Assembly: GCF_900095885.1 (NCBI RefSeq)
Contig: NZ_LT615367.1
Coordinates: 1,922,001 to 1,986,000, forward strand
Source: Dickeya aquatica
Lineage (GTDB): Bacteria > Pseudomonadota > Gammaproteobacteria > Enterobacterales > Enterobacteriaceae
Direction: 5' to 3'
Length of the DNA stretch: 64,000 bases
The stretch's first letter is position 1. Each line of letters starts with the position of its first letter. A program made the translations under genes and the position numbers. Below, one piece after another: positions 8,980 to 17,496 of the stretch. Under the pieces are notes generated by a model, which did no database searches, was not told the origin of the DNA, and saw nothing but the letters and a program-made list of their open reading frames with translations.

Positions 8980-9240
8980 TTAGTAGGTTGTTGACGTTCT
9001 GCGTTTAACCTCTTTTATTTCGCAGATCACCGGTTCGCCTTTGGTAATTTGGAAAATGATCCGATAGTCACCAACCCTCAGCCTGAACGCACCTTCTTGC
9101 CCCTTCAATGAGACAATATCCAGCCTGACAGCAGGGAAATTTTCCAGCTCAGTCACCTTCTCACTTATGGCGGTCTGATACCGTTTATCGATAGTCAGAC
9201 GTTGTTTCAGTGCTTTCTTCGACCAGATCACCCTTACCAT
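8980..9240 (-). CDS. RelE/ParE-superfamily toxin (prophage 1 copy)
   Basis: An 86-residue basic protein with the RelE fold signature: MVRVIWSKKALKQ, then FRLRVGDYRIIFQI, then CEIKEVKRR. Family members cleave ribosome-bound mRNA or, in ParE, poison gyrase; which applies cannot be read here. It is the first gene of the toxin-antitoxin operon and lies in the interval between gpA and cos, where P2 keeps its tin and old exclusion genes. That suggests a phage-exclusion or stabilisation role. Confidence 0.9.
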   Translation of the reverse strand: MVRVIWSKKALKQRLTIDKRYQTAISEKVTELENFPAVRLDIVSLKGQEGAFRLRVGDYRIIFQITKGEPVICEIKEVKRRTSTTY

Positions 9241-9265
9241 CTGTTTCCTCAGTTTTTAAAGAGCA

Positions 9266-9280
9266 TATCCTCTAGGGATA
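9266..9280. promoter_or_regulatory. probable toxin-antitoxin operator
   Basis: A perfect inverted repeat TATCC-TCTAG-GGATA lies 26 bases upstream of the toxin start, followed by an AT-rich GATAAGATAATAATAAG whose inverse (CTTATTATCTTATC) appears near 9321. The same arrangement precedes the prophage 2 copy, supporting autoregulation by the HTH antitoxin. Confidence 0.6.
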
Positions 9281-9364
9281 AGATAATAATAAGACAAACC
9301 AGCATAAAACACAACAATTACTTATTATCTTATCACCCCCTTCTTATACTCATCACTGAAACCA

Positions 9365-9387
9365 GAAACCCGCTTACAGCGGGTTTC
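9365..9387 (-). terminator. terminator between small ORF and toxin operon
   Basis: GAAACCCGC, loop, GCGGGTTTC: near-perfect hairpin just after the 56-codon gene. It would end leftward transcription of the gpA operon. Confidence 0.65.
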
Positions 9388-9414
9388 TTAATATGTTAAT
9401 TATATCTCACCTAA

Positions 9415-9585
9415 TCATTTGTCTTTGAAACTATTTACCTCACACTCTACCAGTTCATTAACCATTTCATTAATCCAGGCCAGCGCAATATCTTTATCAT
9501 GCTCATCAACCCCAACACGCTCAGTCAGTTTTGCCAACAACCCTACACGCTCAATAAAAACAGATACTTCTACGCAACCCAACAC
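9415..9585 (-). CDS. small acidic phage protein, unknown
   Basis: A 56-codon reading frame with a GTG start (9585) and TGA stop at 9415. Its product reads VLGCVEVSVFIERVG at the start and ends VECEVNSFKDK: acidic and helical. A purine-rich GGTGGGG precedes the start. It follows gpA and ends just before a terminator, which supports it being the last gene of the early operon. I do not recognise the family. Confidence 0.45.
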   Translation of the reverse strand: MLGCVEVSVFIERVGLLAKLTERVGVDEHDKDIALAWINEMVNELVECEVNSFKDK

Positions 9586-9753
9586 ATTTCACCCCACCAC
9601 AAAACTGTATATAAATACAGAATAATGATTACATAGTATAAATTTCAATTTTAAAATATATGCAAATGAAACAGTGTTTTTATCTGTGATTACTAATCAC
9701 CCAAAAGATTACAAAAAGCAACTTAAAAAATACTTAACAATCCCATCAACCCG

Positions 9754-12288
9754 TTATGACTCACGACTCAACTCACGCAGCACAGCAACCCGTTTCATCA
9801 AACCCGCATCATCAACCTGCTTTTTCTCTGCTTTACGATACAGTTCCCCGTTTCTTCTGGCGTAATACCGTTGTCCAGAAAAATCAATCGGATGACCCGC
9901 TGCTAGCCTGCTTGCCTCTCCGATGCTGATATCCCAGCCGATTGAGCGGGCGAAATCGGTAATACTGGCACGCCACTCGTCCGGCAGTTTGCCAACCACC
10001 TGTTTTTCAGCCGATTTGTTCCGTTGAGTAGTGGACGAGTGTTGATTATTCCACCGATCCGGCGGTTGAGTTCGCAACCTGGACAGCAGCGCCCGGCGTT
10101 CCGGGTCTGTCATGCGATCGAAGTCGGTGAAGGTTTGAGCGGATGTATCGCCAGGCTCTCCATCTGGCAGTTCACAGCTACCATCGTCATCCCCGTTTAT
10201 ACCTGCTGAAATGGCTGTTTTTTCATCGCCCGTAGAGTTATTGACAGAACTCCAAGCGTCGCCGGTTGGCGACGTAACGGCCAAACCACTCCCGGTGCCA
10301 ATGCTGGCACCATCGTCAGCGGACTGCTTCTTTCGGATTTTCCACTTGATTAACCGGGTGCAGATACGGGATATCGCCCCCAGACGTGGAGAGAACACAC
10401 CGAAGATTTTTTCCGGCGTCTCGCCGTAGGTGTTTTGTTCGTCAGCGTCTTCATAGGCAATGCGCACGGTGTAGCGCTCGCGTGGGATCAACACGCCGCC
10501 TTGCTTTTCGATGTACGTGGCAAAACAACCGGCGTCAGCCGATGCCAACACGGCATCCATTGCCGGGTCAGCAAGCTGCGCGGCCCCACGTTTAAACGTG
10601 CCGTTTTCTTTCTGGGCTGCGGTAAGCTGGTTTGCCAGGCGACGCAGTTCACGCCATACCGTGACTGGCGGCAGACCGAACGGCTGAAACTGTCGGATGC
10701 TATGTTGTGACGCCCAGGCCATCGCAAACTTTGCCGTTTCGCGTAATGGCTTGCCGGTTTCGTTATCCAGCTCACCATCCAGCGCGTAACCGTCGATATT
10801 TTTACTGATGTACTTCGCCACGTAAGCCGTAGCGCTGCCTTTTCTTGGATCGAGCTTTTTAGCCTTGAATCGTGCGCCGGTGTTGCGCCCCAGCTCCGCA
10901 CGGTCTTCAGCAATAAAATACTCACGCAAGATATCAGTGATGGCCTTTCTGTCGGCAGGTGGCATAAACAGCAACACATGCCAGTGCGGTGTTGCATCGT
11001 GGTGCGGCTCGGCAACGCGAAAGCCATAAGGGCGCAAACTGCGACGGTTTAACGCAGACATGGCACGCGCCCAGGTACGACATAAGTAGCGCTGCCCCTG
11101 ACGAGGGGAGGTGTGATCCCATTTTGGGTTTTGATGCCCGTTCTGAACATTAGCGTGATAACGCGATGGGCATGTGATAGTGAGGAAAACACCTTCATCA
11201 CCCCGCGCGATTGCCACCATTTCAACACCGGCCATACGGGTCATCAGTTCATGGCGGCGAATAACGGGATTACTGATGCTGGCATACACCATGTTTTCTA
11301 ACGAGGCGACGTTACCATCTTCATCAACCAGCTCATGCGCTTTAAAATACTCACGGTTTTTGCGGCGCTGCTCTTGCCACTGGTTGAGGGCATCAAGGCT
11401 GACATACGGCATTCGTTTTTTGTGTATCACGCCGATGGCGCGAAACTGATTTTCCCGCCATTCACAACGCAGTCGCCACAGTTTCCGCCCCCACCATTCA
11501 GGTGAAGTAATGCGTAAAATGGCGGAATAGATGCGGTGCCGGGCTTGTTCATCACCGATGACCAGCCCCCAGCACGGTGGCGTTACACGTAATGCCAGCA
11601 GTTCGCGTCCCAGATGGCGATATAGCCACTGCATTTCATCATTGGTCATCTCCTCCGGCGATGTGTTGCCGCACTCAGTTTCAAACATTTCGGTGACGGC
11701 GGCCGCCAGAGTGTGCGCGGCATTAATCACCTCATGTTTGGTAAACCCGGCCAGATGTGACCAACGCGGCCTCCAATAGGCCGCCAGTTCCGATGCAAAA
11801 CCATCACGCACACCTTGCTGTGCGCGCACGGCATCCAGACGCAGCAGTGCTTTTTTCACGGTTCCCATAAAAAAAGCACTGATATGTCGCGGCTCGTGGT
11901 TCGCACGTAACCATTCAATTTTTTGGCGGTAAACATCACGGATAAAAGGCGGCTGCTCGTGCAAACGGGCAGCCACGCCCTCCGGCGTTGTCATCCAGCA
12001 GCTAATCGTTTCCTGATAACCCTGACGCTCTGTTTCCGCCAGAGCGCGCCGGATACGCAACTGCGTGCCGTTTGGCTCCTGCTGTTCCAACTTCGCCACG
12101 GCCTGACTAAGATTCCGGTCATCGCCTGCGGCCAAAGCGCGCTTAACCATCCGGCTCAGATGCCGTGTGACGGCAGGATGCAATTCATCACCGGCAACGA
12201 ATAGAGACGGACTAAGATCAGCCACGCCCGACGGTGCGGAGATCGCCGGGCGTGGAGCGTTCCAGGGATAGGCCCACTGTTCAGGCAT
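9754..12288 (-). CDS. A: P2 gpA-like rolling-circle replication initiator
   Basis: An 844-residue protein starting MPEQWAYPWNAPRPAIS at 12288 (the frame is open further upstream). It is an HUH endonuclease: PHWHVLLFMPP holds the metal-binding His-x-His, and TAYVAKYISKNIDGY holds the paired catalytic Tyr residues. gpA nicks the origin, which in P2 lies inside A itself, and starts single-strand displacement replication with host Rep helicase. The C-terminal third is polar and variable. Prophage 2 carries a close homologue at 28634-31171. Confidence 0.95.
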   Translation of the reverse strand: MPEQWAYPWNAPRPAISAPSGVADLSPSLFVAGDELHPAVTRHLSRMVKRALAAGDDRNLSQAVAKLEQQEPNGTQLRIRRALAETERQGYQETISCWMTTPEGVAARLHEQPPFIRDVYRQKIEWLRANHEPRHISAFFMGTVKKALLRLDAVRAQQGVRDGFASELAAYWRPRWSHLAGFTKHEVINAAHTLAAAVTEMFETECGNTSPEEMTNDEMQWLYRHLGRELLALRVTPPCWGLVIGDEQARHRIYSAILRITSPEWWGRKLWRLRCEWRENQFRAIGVIHKKRMPYVSLDALNQWQEQRRKNREYFKAHELVDEDGNVASLENMVYASISNPVIRRHELMTRMAGVEMVAIARGDEGVFLTITCPSRYHANVQNGHQNPKWDHTSPRQGQRYLCRTWARAMSALNRRSLRPYGFRVAEPHHDATPHWHVLLFMPPADRKAITDILREYFIAEDRAELGRNTGARFKAKKLDPRKGSATAYVAKYISKNIDGYALDGELDNETGKPLRETAKFAMAWASQHSIRQFQPFGLPPVTVWRELRRLANQLTAAQKENGTFKRGAAQLADPAMDAVLASADAGCFATYIEKQGGVLIPRERYTVRIAYEDADEQNTYGETPEKIFGVFSPRLGAISRICTRLIKWKIRKKQSADDGASIGTGSGLAVTSPTGDAWSSVNNSTGDEKTAISAGINGDDDGSCELPDGEPGDTSAQTFTDFDRMTDPERRALLSRLRTQPPDRWNNQHSSTTQRNKSAEKQVVGKLPDEWRASITDFARSIGWDISIGEASRLAAGHPIDFSGQRYYARRNGELYRKAEKKQVDDAGLMKRVAVLRELSRES

Positions 12289-12339
12289 TGTCAGCGCACC
12301 CCACATACGCCGACACAAAAGCGGTTGCGACCTCTGCGT

Positions 12340-13305
12340 TTATCGCGTTCCCGTAGGCGCGCAGTCGTCCCACTCGGCTGGCAACCCCATTAGCCAGCGG
12401 GAATGCGCCGGGTTCAACTGGCCGCCATTTTCCATCCCGGCAGAAGATCCAGTCTGCATCACGCCAAAAACCGTTAACCTCAATGGCTGAACCAGTCCCG
12501 CCGCATGAGCAAGCATCACCTGACGTTTGTGCATCGCATTCATTCTGCGCTGCGGATTCGTTGGTGAATGATCCCCATCCTGAGCGCTCGGCGTCGGCCA
12601 TCCGGACAATATCTTGCTTTCCGCATAAGGCGACCGGTTCCTGTTGCTGGTCATTGCCTGCGCCAAATCCTGCTCGGTCATCATTGAAGCGGTCGGCGTG
12701 GGCCATCCGGCCAGATGTACAGCGTCCCGCAAATGCGTTTGACTGGAGGGATTCATTGCAATAGCGGCCGCCCCCCTCCCGACCCATCCCACGCTGTTGG
12801 CGTTGGCCACCCAAAAAAGCCGCTGTCTGACGTTCGGCGCACCGAAGCCCGCAGCGCAGAGATCGATCGCTGCGCAGGCGTAACCCACGTTTTCCATGTC
12901 AGCTTGTACAGTGTCGAACCACGCTCGGCCGTCACTACTCGCAACCTGCTCTCCAAAGACAACATCAGGGCGGCGCTGGTGGATGAGGTGGAAGAACGCA
13001 GGCCATAAGTGCCGCTCGTCAGCAACCCCGCCTCTTTTGCCTGCCGAGCTGAAAGGTTGGCACGGGCATGAGCCTGTCCAGACGGGCTTACTGTCGGGCC
13101 ACCCTGCACGGCGCAGTGCATAAGACCAGACCCCAACTCCTGCAAAGAAGTGGCATTGTGTGAATCCTCTAAGGTCATTTGCTGTTACCTCCTCAATTGA
13201 GCGAGTGTCAACGATGCCGGGCGCGATATGGCCGGCATCAATCAGATTACGCAGCCACTGAGCCGCGAAAGGGTCTATTTCGTTGTAGTAGGCTAATGGC
13301 TGCAT
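12340..13305 (-). CDS. phage DNA cytosine-5 methyltransferase
   Basis: A 321-residue protein. It has C5-methyltransferase motif I ([13 protein letters not shown], about residues 52-64), motif IV with the catalytic Cys (SCPCQPFS, Cys82), an EQV variant of the ENV motif (about 119-121), and motif VIII (NVRQRLFWV, about 158-166). The C-terminal part carries GWPTPTA-type repeats and [19 protein letters not shown], matching a phage methyltransferase C-terminal region. It likely protects phage DNA from host restriction. Its start overlaps the end of the adenine methyltransferase by one base. A second protein-like frame runs inside it. Confidence 0.88.
   Translation of the reverse strand: MQPLAYYNEIDPFAAQWLRNLIDAGHIAPGIVDTRSIEEVTANDLRGFTQCHFFAGVGVWSYALRRAGWPDSKPVWTGSCPCQPFSSAGKRGGVADERHLWPAFFHLIHQRRPDVVFGEQVASSDGRAWFDTVQADMENVGYACAAIDLCAAGFGAPNVRQRLFWVANANSVGWVGRGAAAIAMNPSSQTHLRDAVHLAGWPTPTASMMTEQDLAQAMTSNRNRSPYAESKILSGWPTPSAQDGDHSPTNPQRRMNAMHKRQVMLAHAAGLVQPLRLTVFGVMQTGSSAGMENGGQLNPAHSRWLMGLPAEWDDCAPTGTR
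12753..13178 (-). CDS. overlapping frame inside the cytosine methyltransferase
   Basis: A 141-codon reading frame in the +1 frame relative to the methyltransferase. Its product contains [50 protein letters not shown] and [10 protein letters not shown]. From memory this composition matches a family of phage methyltransferase-associated proteins. The motif GWPTPTA also occurs twice, downstream, in the main frame, so the two frames look like parts of one ancestral protein. It may be translated alone, joined by frameshifting, or be a relic. Confidence 0.45.
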   Translation of the reverse strand: MTLEDSHNATSLQELGSGLMHCAVQGGPTVSPSGQAHARANLSARQAKEAGLLTSGTYGLRSSTSSTSAALMLSLESRLRVVTAERGSTLYKLTWKTWVTPAQRSISALRASVRRTSDSGFFGWPTPTAWDGSGGGRPLLQ

Positions 13306-14240
13306 CAGAACGGCTCCGCGTTCAACGCACCGGATGCCACCATTTCCTGATAGGTGGCATCGCCCATAGCTGGCCCACAGTCAGGGCAACAACCGCCACC
13401 ATGACGCCCGCAGCCATCGCAGACAGGCAGCACACCAATCACTTCTTTTGCAGCGGTGCGGGTTATTGCATTCGCACCGGCCGAGCGCTGCACGCTGATT
13501 TCATGTAGCCCGAAATGCCGGTAAATCTCGCGTGTGGCCGGTGTATCGCTGTTTGAAATCACGCACTGAATGCCGTGCTGCCGGTTTGCGTCCAGCAGCG
13601 CATCAGCCAGCGCCTGATGGTCGGCGGCGGTAAATCCACCGGTGTGATATTGCGTGAAATTAGCAGTGTCAGATGCGGGAAGGTACGGCGGGTCGCAGTA
13701 GATAGCCGCTCCGCGCGCGACGAACGAAGAGAGGGTGATCTGAAACGGCTCACAGACAAAAATAGCCTGTGTGTCGCAGGCTTTTTCTGCAAACAACCGA
13801 ATCTCGGCGCGCGGGAAATACGGCTTTGAATATTTGCCGTACGGGACGTTAAACGCCCCGGCCTTGTTGTAGCGGCACACGCCGTTAAAGCCATGGCGAT
13901 TCAGGTACAGAAACAGCGCGGCTTTTTCAACGCTCGCAGAGAGCGTCAGGGAGTTAAACAGGTTGCGATTATCTGCATATGCATCAGCACTGTTGCCGTT
14001 GGCAAACAGCCCGCGCGCATATGAAATCAATTCATCGGTGTGGCGAGTGGCGACGCGGTACAGGTTAATCAGGTCGGCGTTGATATCAGCGAGCACATAG
14101 CGACGATATTCGGTATTCAGGAACACCGACGCACCGCCGACAAACGGCTCTATGAGGCAATTAGCATCCGGCAGGTGTGGTAACAGGTCGGGCATCACGC
14201 GGGTTTTCCCGCCCGCCCATTTGATGAACGGACGGATCAT
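13305..14240 (-). CDS. Dam-type (D12 class) DNA adenine N6-methyltransferase
   Basis: A 311-residue protein starting [16 protein letters not shown] at 14240, chosen because GGGAG lies eight bases upstream. Motif X (FIKWAGGK), motif I ([10 protein letters not shown]) and the catalytic motif IV DPPYLP are clear, as in Dam and phage T4 Dam. It likely methylates GATC-like sites. The C-terminus adds a Cys-rich segment ([18 protein letters not shown], about residues 268-285) that could bind zinc and is unusual for Dam. It overlaps the cytosine methyltransferase start by one base. Confidence 0.93.
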   Translation of the reverse strand: MIRPFIKWAGGKTRVMPDLLPHLPDANCLIEPFVGGASVFLNTEYRRYVLADINADLINLYRVATRHTDELISYARGLFANGNSADAYADNRNLFNSLTLSASVEKAALFLYLNRHGFNGVCRYNKAGAFNVPYGKYSKPYFPRAEIRLFAEKACDTQAIFVCEPFQITLSSFVARGAAIYCDPPYLPASDTANFTQYHTGGFTAADHQALADALLDANRQHGIQCVISNSDTPATREIYRHFGLHEISVQRSAGANAITRTAAKEVIGVLPVCDGCGRHGGGCCPDCGPAMGDATYQEMVASGALNAEPF

Positions 14241-14271
14241 TTGCCGTACTCCCATTTACCACCAGGGGAAA

Positions 14272-14973
14272 TTAATGCACCACCTGACCCCCCGTTTCTT
14301 GATCGCGGAAAATAGCGAGGCCAAGGGGATGCATAATTTCCTGATTAATGCGGACTAATAGTCCTCTCTGGCTTAATTCGTTCCAATCAACCCAGTCGCA
14401 TCCGGCTAATTTTTCCGGCCTATTACCGACCAACCGAGACATAACAGCGGAAACCAACGCGACCTGACTGATCGCATCATCCAGCGCGTTATGCTTAACG
14501 CCTATGGTTTCTATAGTTCTGCAAAATCCGGTTACAGCTAGACTAACTTCCTTAATCGTTCTGACATCCCGCTCATTCCAGTATTTCCACGGAACATCCG
14601 TTTCCGCTCGCTCAAACGCCGCAGACAAAATAACGCAGTCAAATGATGGTGAATTGGCCCACACTTTTACTTCATTCAGGTTATCAGCGTTATCCGTCAG
14701 CCAATCGCTAAACTTATTTACAGCATCCCACACCGGAATGGCATCATCACTGACCAATTCCGCGCGCGCTTCCGCCGACTGTTTCAGCCACCATTTAATA
14801 GTGTCGCCATCGGGGATCGCACCGTTTTTCATGTCATTTTCAAAATCGACGCGGCAATAGAATTTCTCGCCTAATTCGCCGGTTTCTGGCTCAAAAAATA
14901 CCGCCCCGATGGATGCGAGTGGTGCATTTTTATTTTTTCCCAATGTCTCTAAATCAATCATTACGTGATTCAT
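14272..14973 (-). CDS. phage DEDD-family 3'-5' exonuclease
   Basis: A 233-residue protein starting MNHVMIDLETLG at 14973. It has the DEDDh exonuclease residues: Asp and Glu in MIDLETLG, an Asp in the SPSFDCVIL segment, and GVKHNALDDA with the His and last Asp. It resembles the ExoVIII/RNase T-like enzymes common in phage early operons, which degrade DNA or RNA 3' ends. The start overlaps the stop of the zinc-finger gene (ATGA). Confidence 0.88.
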   Translation of the reverse strand: MNHVMIDLETLGKNKNAPLASIGAVFFEPETGELGEKFYCRVDFENDMKNGAIPDGDTIKWWLKQSAEARAELVSDDAIPVWDAVNKFSDWLTDNADNLNEVKVWANSPSFDCVILSAAFERAETDVPWKYWNERDVRTIKEVSLAVTGFCRTIETIGVKHNALDDAISQVALVSAVMSRLVGNRPEKLAGCDWVDWNELSQRGLLVRINQEIMHPLGLAIFRDQETGGQVVH

Positions 14974-15194
14974 AACGCACCCCGATAGTGTTTGTTTTTC
15001 AGTTCTGCATCGCCCTGGCAGTACACGCACAGACGCACACCCGGAACGGCGGCGCGGCGCGCGGCTTGAATGGGCGCATCGCAGCTTTCACAGACGAATG
15101 CAGCAGCGGCACAGCCCGACTGTTGCCGGGCCTTCTTGATTTGGTTGTCGCGGATGAACTGCTCGCGCTCTTGTGCAACGTCAATTGAGTCCAT
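14970..15194 (-). CDS. TraR/DksA-family zinc-finger protein
   Basis: A 74-residue protein starting MDSIDVAQEREQFI at 15194, preceded by GGAGG at good spacing. It has an N-terminal helix and a four-Cys zinc finger (CESCDAPI and CVYCQ). TraR-like proteins bind the RNA polymerase secondary channel and mimic DksA with ppGpp; P2-related phages often carry one. It overlaps its neighbours at both ends. Confidence 0.88.
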   Translation of the reverse strand: MDSIDVAQEREQFIRDNQIKKARQQSGCAAAAFVCESCDAPIQAARRAAVPGVRLCVYCQGDAELKNKHYRGAL

Positions 15195-15414
15195 TGTTTC
15201 GCCTCCGCACCATTCCGACAGTTCCGATAGCTGCATCCAGCGACCGCCCGATTTCGGCCATTTTCTTCTCGACTCGCGCTTCCTCAGCTCTGAACTCAAT
15301 CAGCTCACGAGCCATCGATTCGACCTCATGACTGAGCGCCCCAATAAACGGCGAGCCATTGCAAATTTCCCGCAGCAGCTCGTCACTGACGTTCTCCCTG
15401 ATACTGTTGGTCAT
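15181..15414 (-). CDS. small early phage protein, helical
   Basis: A 77-residue protein (MTNSIRENVSDELLREI). The C-terminal half is a long amphipathic Glu/Arg-rich helix (MARELIEFRAEEARVEKKMAEI), probably a coiled coil. Its ATG overlaps the stop of the upstream DUF2732-type gene, and its end overlaps the zinc-finger gene. Function unknown. Confidence 0.7.
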   Translation of the reverse strand: MTNSIRENVSDELLREICNGSPFIGALSHEVESMARELIEFRAEEARVEKKMAEIGRSLDAAIGTVGMVRRRNNGLN

Positions 15415-15644
15415 CAGTGCAACTCCTGAGCGGAGTGCTCAAAACGCTCTGATTCCTGACGTATCAGTTCCACCACTTCGGCAGCGGAAAGGTCGCGTTT
15501 TTGAGCGCGTACAGCCAGTGCCGCAAGGCGCAGTGAGAAGGAAAAATGCTGGTCTTTACGCTCTTCCAGACGGGCTTTATTCAGCAGCTCGACAAGTGCG
15601 CCATCAGCGGCGGTATTTACAGGCTTTAATTTGGTTGCAATCAT
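15414..15644 (-). CDS. DUF2732-type phage protein
   Basis: A 76-residue helical protein (MIATKLKPVNTAADG; LRLAALAVRAQKRDLSAAEV). It looks like the small DUF2732 proteins found in P2-like early operons between repressor and gpA. Function unknown. Coupled to the next gene by TGATG. Confidence 0.7.
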   Translation of the reverse strand: MIATKLKPVNTAADGALVELLNKARLEERKDQHFSFSLRLAALAVRAQKRDLSAAEVVELIRQESERFEHSAQELH

Positions 15645-15708
15645 TACGGTTTTCCTTTTTTCAGGTAATAGAAAGCCCGGCGGGTTTACGCCTAAAAATG
15701 TTTTTTTA

Positions 15709-16050
15709 TTACAGTGGCAGAATTAAGTTTTTGGGGAATAAACTCACAACTGCTCGGAGCTTATTCATTGCTTTAATCAGCCGTTCTTTCTCGTCAGTGG
15801 TCAGTTCATTAAATTTCAGGTGATGCCGTTCTTTATCAATATCTGCTAACTCAAATATTGCTGACAGCACGCGCATATTCTTATGGTAATCGTCATCAAT
15901 CTTGTCCCGCATATCGTCAATAAAGCGGCACATTTCTTTCTCACTGTTTGTCTTGAAGTGCTTCCCTCGCAGCATTGCAATGTGGTTTAGCCCGTCTGTT
16001 CTTTCCGCGATACTCAGCGGAATGGCGCGAGCGGACTCGGTGTTAGCCAT
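15709..16050 (-). CDS. early phage protein, unknown
   Basis: A 113-residue protein starting MANTESARAIPLS at 16050, chosen over an upstream ATG because AAAGGC sits close to it. It is helical and charged (MCRFIDDMRDKIDDDYHKN; ELTTDEKERLIKAMNKL). It lies between two small early genes on the same strand. I do not recognise the family. Confidence 0.65.
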   Translation of the reverse strand: MANTESARAIPLSIAERTDGLNHIAMLRGKHFKTNSEKEMCRFIDDMRDKIDDDYHKNMRVLSAIFELADIDKERHHLKFNELTTDEKERLIKAMNKLRAVVSLFPKNLILPL

Positions 16051-16052
16051 AA

Positions 16053-16322
16053 TTAGCCTTTCTTTGCCCAATTAATGGCAAATTCCGGTGCCTGCGTCAT
16101 TCCATCGAGAAACCATTGATACGAATGGCTCTTGATAAACTGATACAGAGAATGATCGAGCCAATAGACAGCATCAGCCAATGACTCCAGCGACGACAAA
16201 ACTGAAATCCGGTTGAAACCATTGTCGCTTCCGCTCTCTCTCACATCAGCAGGCTGAGATAAAAAACTCTGTGCAACATCATCGGCGGCCTGTAGCCATA
16301 TTTCCGCATTGTGATTTGGCAT
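16053..16322 (-). CDS. early phage protein with NHNAEIWLQAA N-terminus
   Basis: An 89-residue protein starting MPNHNAEIWLQAADD at 16322, preceded by AGAGG. Its N-terminus is shared with the upstream neighbour (16438-16779), and a stretch of about 55 bases (16170-16225) is almost repeated there in another frame. It is a partial duplicate of that gene. Function unknown. Confidence 0.65.
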   Translation of the reverse strand: MPNHNAEIWLQAADDVAQSFLSQPADVRESGSDNGFNRISVLSSLESLADAVYWLDHSLYQFIKSHSYQWFLDGMTQAPEFAINWAKKG

Positions 16323-16437
16323 AAAACCTCTAAACATTCCCCATTAGTAACCGCCTGCTGTCAGGCGCTTGCGAATGAAGCCGGGATGTTTCGACACGCC
16401 CGGCGCGTGTTTTCCCTGATGTTAAGCGCACCCAAAG

Positions 16438-16779
16438 TTATGAATTTTTATTGCCGGTTCTTATGGCCGCTTGATGCAGTGCATAGGTCAGCGCCTCGGC
16501 CAGGATGCGTAATTCAATTTCTGGTAAGCGGTTATGCCAGTATGTTCTGGCTCGGACGATATCCATCTGGGCATTGATCTGAGCGTTAACGTTGTTGTAT
16601 AGCTCTTCCAGTAATTCGGATTCCCGTTTTTTTTCTTGATGACTTAACGGAGTTAGCTTTTTAGACAGCATCAGCCAATGACTCCAGCGACGATAAAACG
16701 CTAACCCGGTTGTAACCATTGTTGCAGTCGCCCTCTTGGCGGCCTGTAGCCATATTTCCGCATTGTGATTTATTTTCAT
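16438..16779 (-). CDS. early phage protein, frameshifted duplicate of neighbour
   Basis: A 113-residue protein starting MKINHNAEIWLQAAKR. Residues 4-14 match the next gene (16053-16322). Downstream, the nucleotides at 16669-16726 match 16170-16225 of that gene but are read in a different frame, giving MVTTGLAFYRRWSHWLM instead of NGFNRISVLSSLESLAD. The C-terminal half is unrelated and helical. One copy has therefore shifted frame. Function unknown. Confidence 0.6.
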   Translation of the reverse strand: MKINHNAEIWLQAAKRATATMVTTGLAFYRRWSHWLMLSKKLTPLSHQEKKRESELLEELYNNVNAQINAQMDIVRARTYWHNRLPEIELRILAEALTYALHQAAIRTGNKNS

Positions 16780-16781
16780 TA

Positions 16782-16997
16782 TTATCGCCTCGCTGTGTAA
16801 AGGTTATCGATATAACCGGTGGCTAATGCCAGCGCATCAAATAATCCATAAGACTGCCCAGCCTGACTAACACGATATCGGGTAATCGGGTTTAATGTTG
16901 TTCGCGGGCATTTAATAATTGATAAGCCACGATATACATTTGTGTGTTTGCTTAATTGTGTAATGGCGTATTGGCGGTCTGATTTTTTATTCTCCAT
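16782..16997 (-). CDS. small early phage protein, unknown
   Basis: A 71-residue basic protein (MENKKSDRQYAITQLSKHTN...YIDNLYTARR). It lies just downstream of the Cox-like gene in the early operon, with short spacing on both sides. No recognisable domain. Confidence 0.6.
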   Translation of the reverse strand: MENKKSDRQYAITQLSKHTNVYRGLSIIKCPRTTLNPITRYRVSQAGQSYGLFDALALATGYIDNLYTARR

Positions 16998-17006
16998 GTG
17001 GCTCCT

Positions 17007-17219
17007 TTATATTTCACTGCTGGCGATGGCATCGCGCAGCATGGCAACGAGATTCACTTCTACTTTCTCGTTTGCTTTTTCTTTTGGCCGGATAATGATT
17101 TTTCCGCTTTTTACCATGCCCCGACAGGTTTCAAAGGGGATACCGGTTAATTCTGAGTATTTCCTGAGAGAAACATACGGCGTCGGGACATTGATATTGA
17201 TGGTTAATCCTTTACTCAT
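17007..17219 (-). CDS. Cox/excisionase-like DNA-binding protein
   Basis: A 70-residue protein (MSKGLTININVPTPYVSL). RKYSELTGIPFETCRGMVKSGK resembles the winged-helix core of P2 Cox and Apl-type proteins, which repress the lysogenic promoter and assist excision. It is near the start of the leftward early operon facing the repressor, the position of cox in P2. P2 Cox itself is 91 residues. Confidence 0.65.
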   Translation of the reverse strand: MSKGLTININVPTPYVSLRKYSELTGIPFETCRGMVKSGKIIIRPKEKANEKVEVNLVAMLRDAIASSEI

Positions 17220-17224
17220 ATCAC

Positions 17225-17419
17225 CTATCCTTCAGCACTAAATGACTCCAGCCCCCGGAGAAAAACCAGTCTCGCCATGCTGGAGAGGGAACGGCTTTCT
17301 TTTTCAGCCAACGCTGCCAGTCTGGCGCGTTCATCGTCGGAAAGCCTCATGGGAGTAGGGCTGCGTGATGCAATCCCTCGCGGTAAACGCGACCGCTGAT
17401 CATGATTTTCTTGTGTCAT
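17225..17419 (-). CDS. small ribbon-helix-helix-like protein
   Basis: A 64-residue protein, basic at the N-terminus, with PMRLSDDERARLAALAEKES followed by SLSSMARLVFLRGL. This is the strand-helix-helix spacing of Arc/MetJ-type repressors. It is the first gene of the leftward early operon, next to the presumed operator region, so it may regulate the early promoter. Function is inferred. Confidence 0.6.
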   Translation of the reverse strand: MTQENHDQRSRLPRGIASRSPTPMRLSDDERARLAALAEKESRSLSSMARLVFLRGLESFSAEG

Positions 17420-17431
17420 AATGGTATGTTG

Positions 17432-17469
17432 TGATCCACTATCATTCTGTGAAAATCATTATGGGATCA
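17432..17469. promoter_or_regulatory. candidate repressor operator between early and lysogenic genes
   Basis: TGATCC at 17432 and GGATCA at 17464 form an inverted pair separated by 26 bases in the intergenic switch region between the leftward early operon and the rightward repressor. P2-family repressors bind spaced repeats of this kind. The assignment is inference. Confidence 0.45.
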
Positions 17470-17496
17470 ATAGATCTCTTTTGTCAAGGTGTGAAA

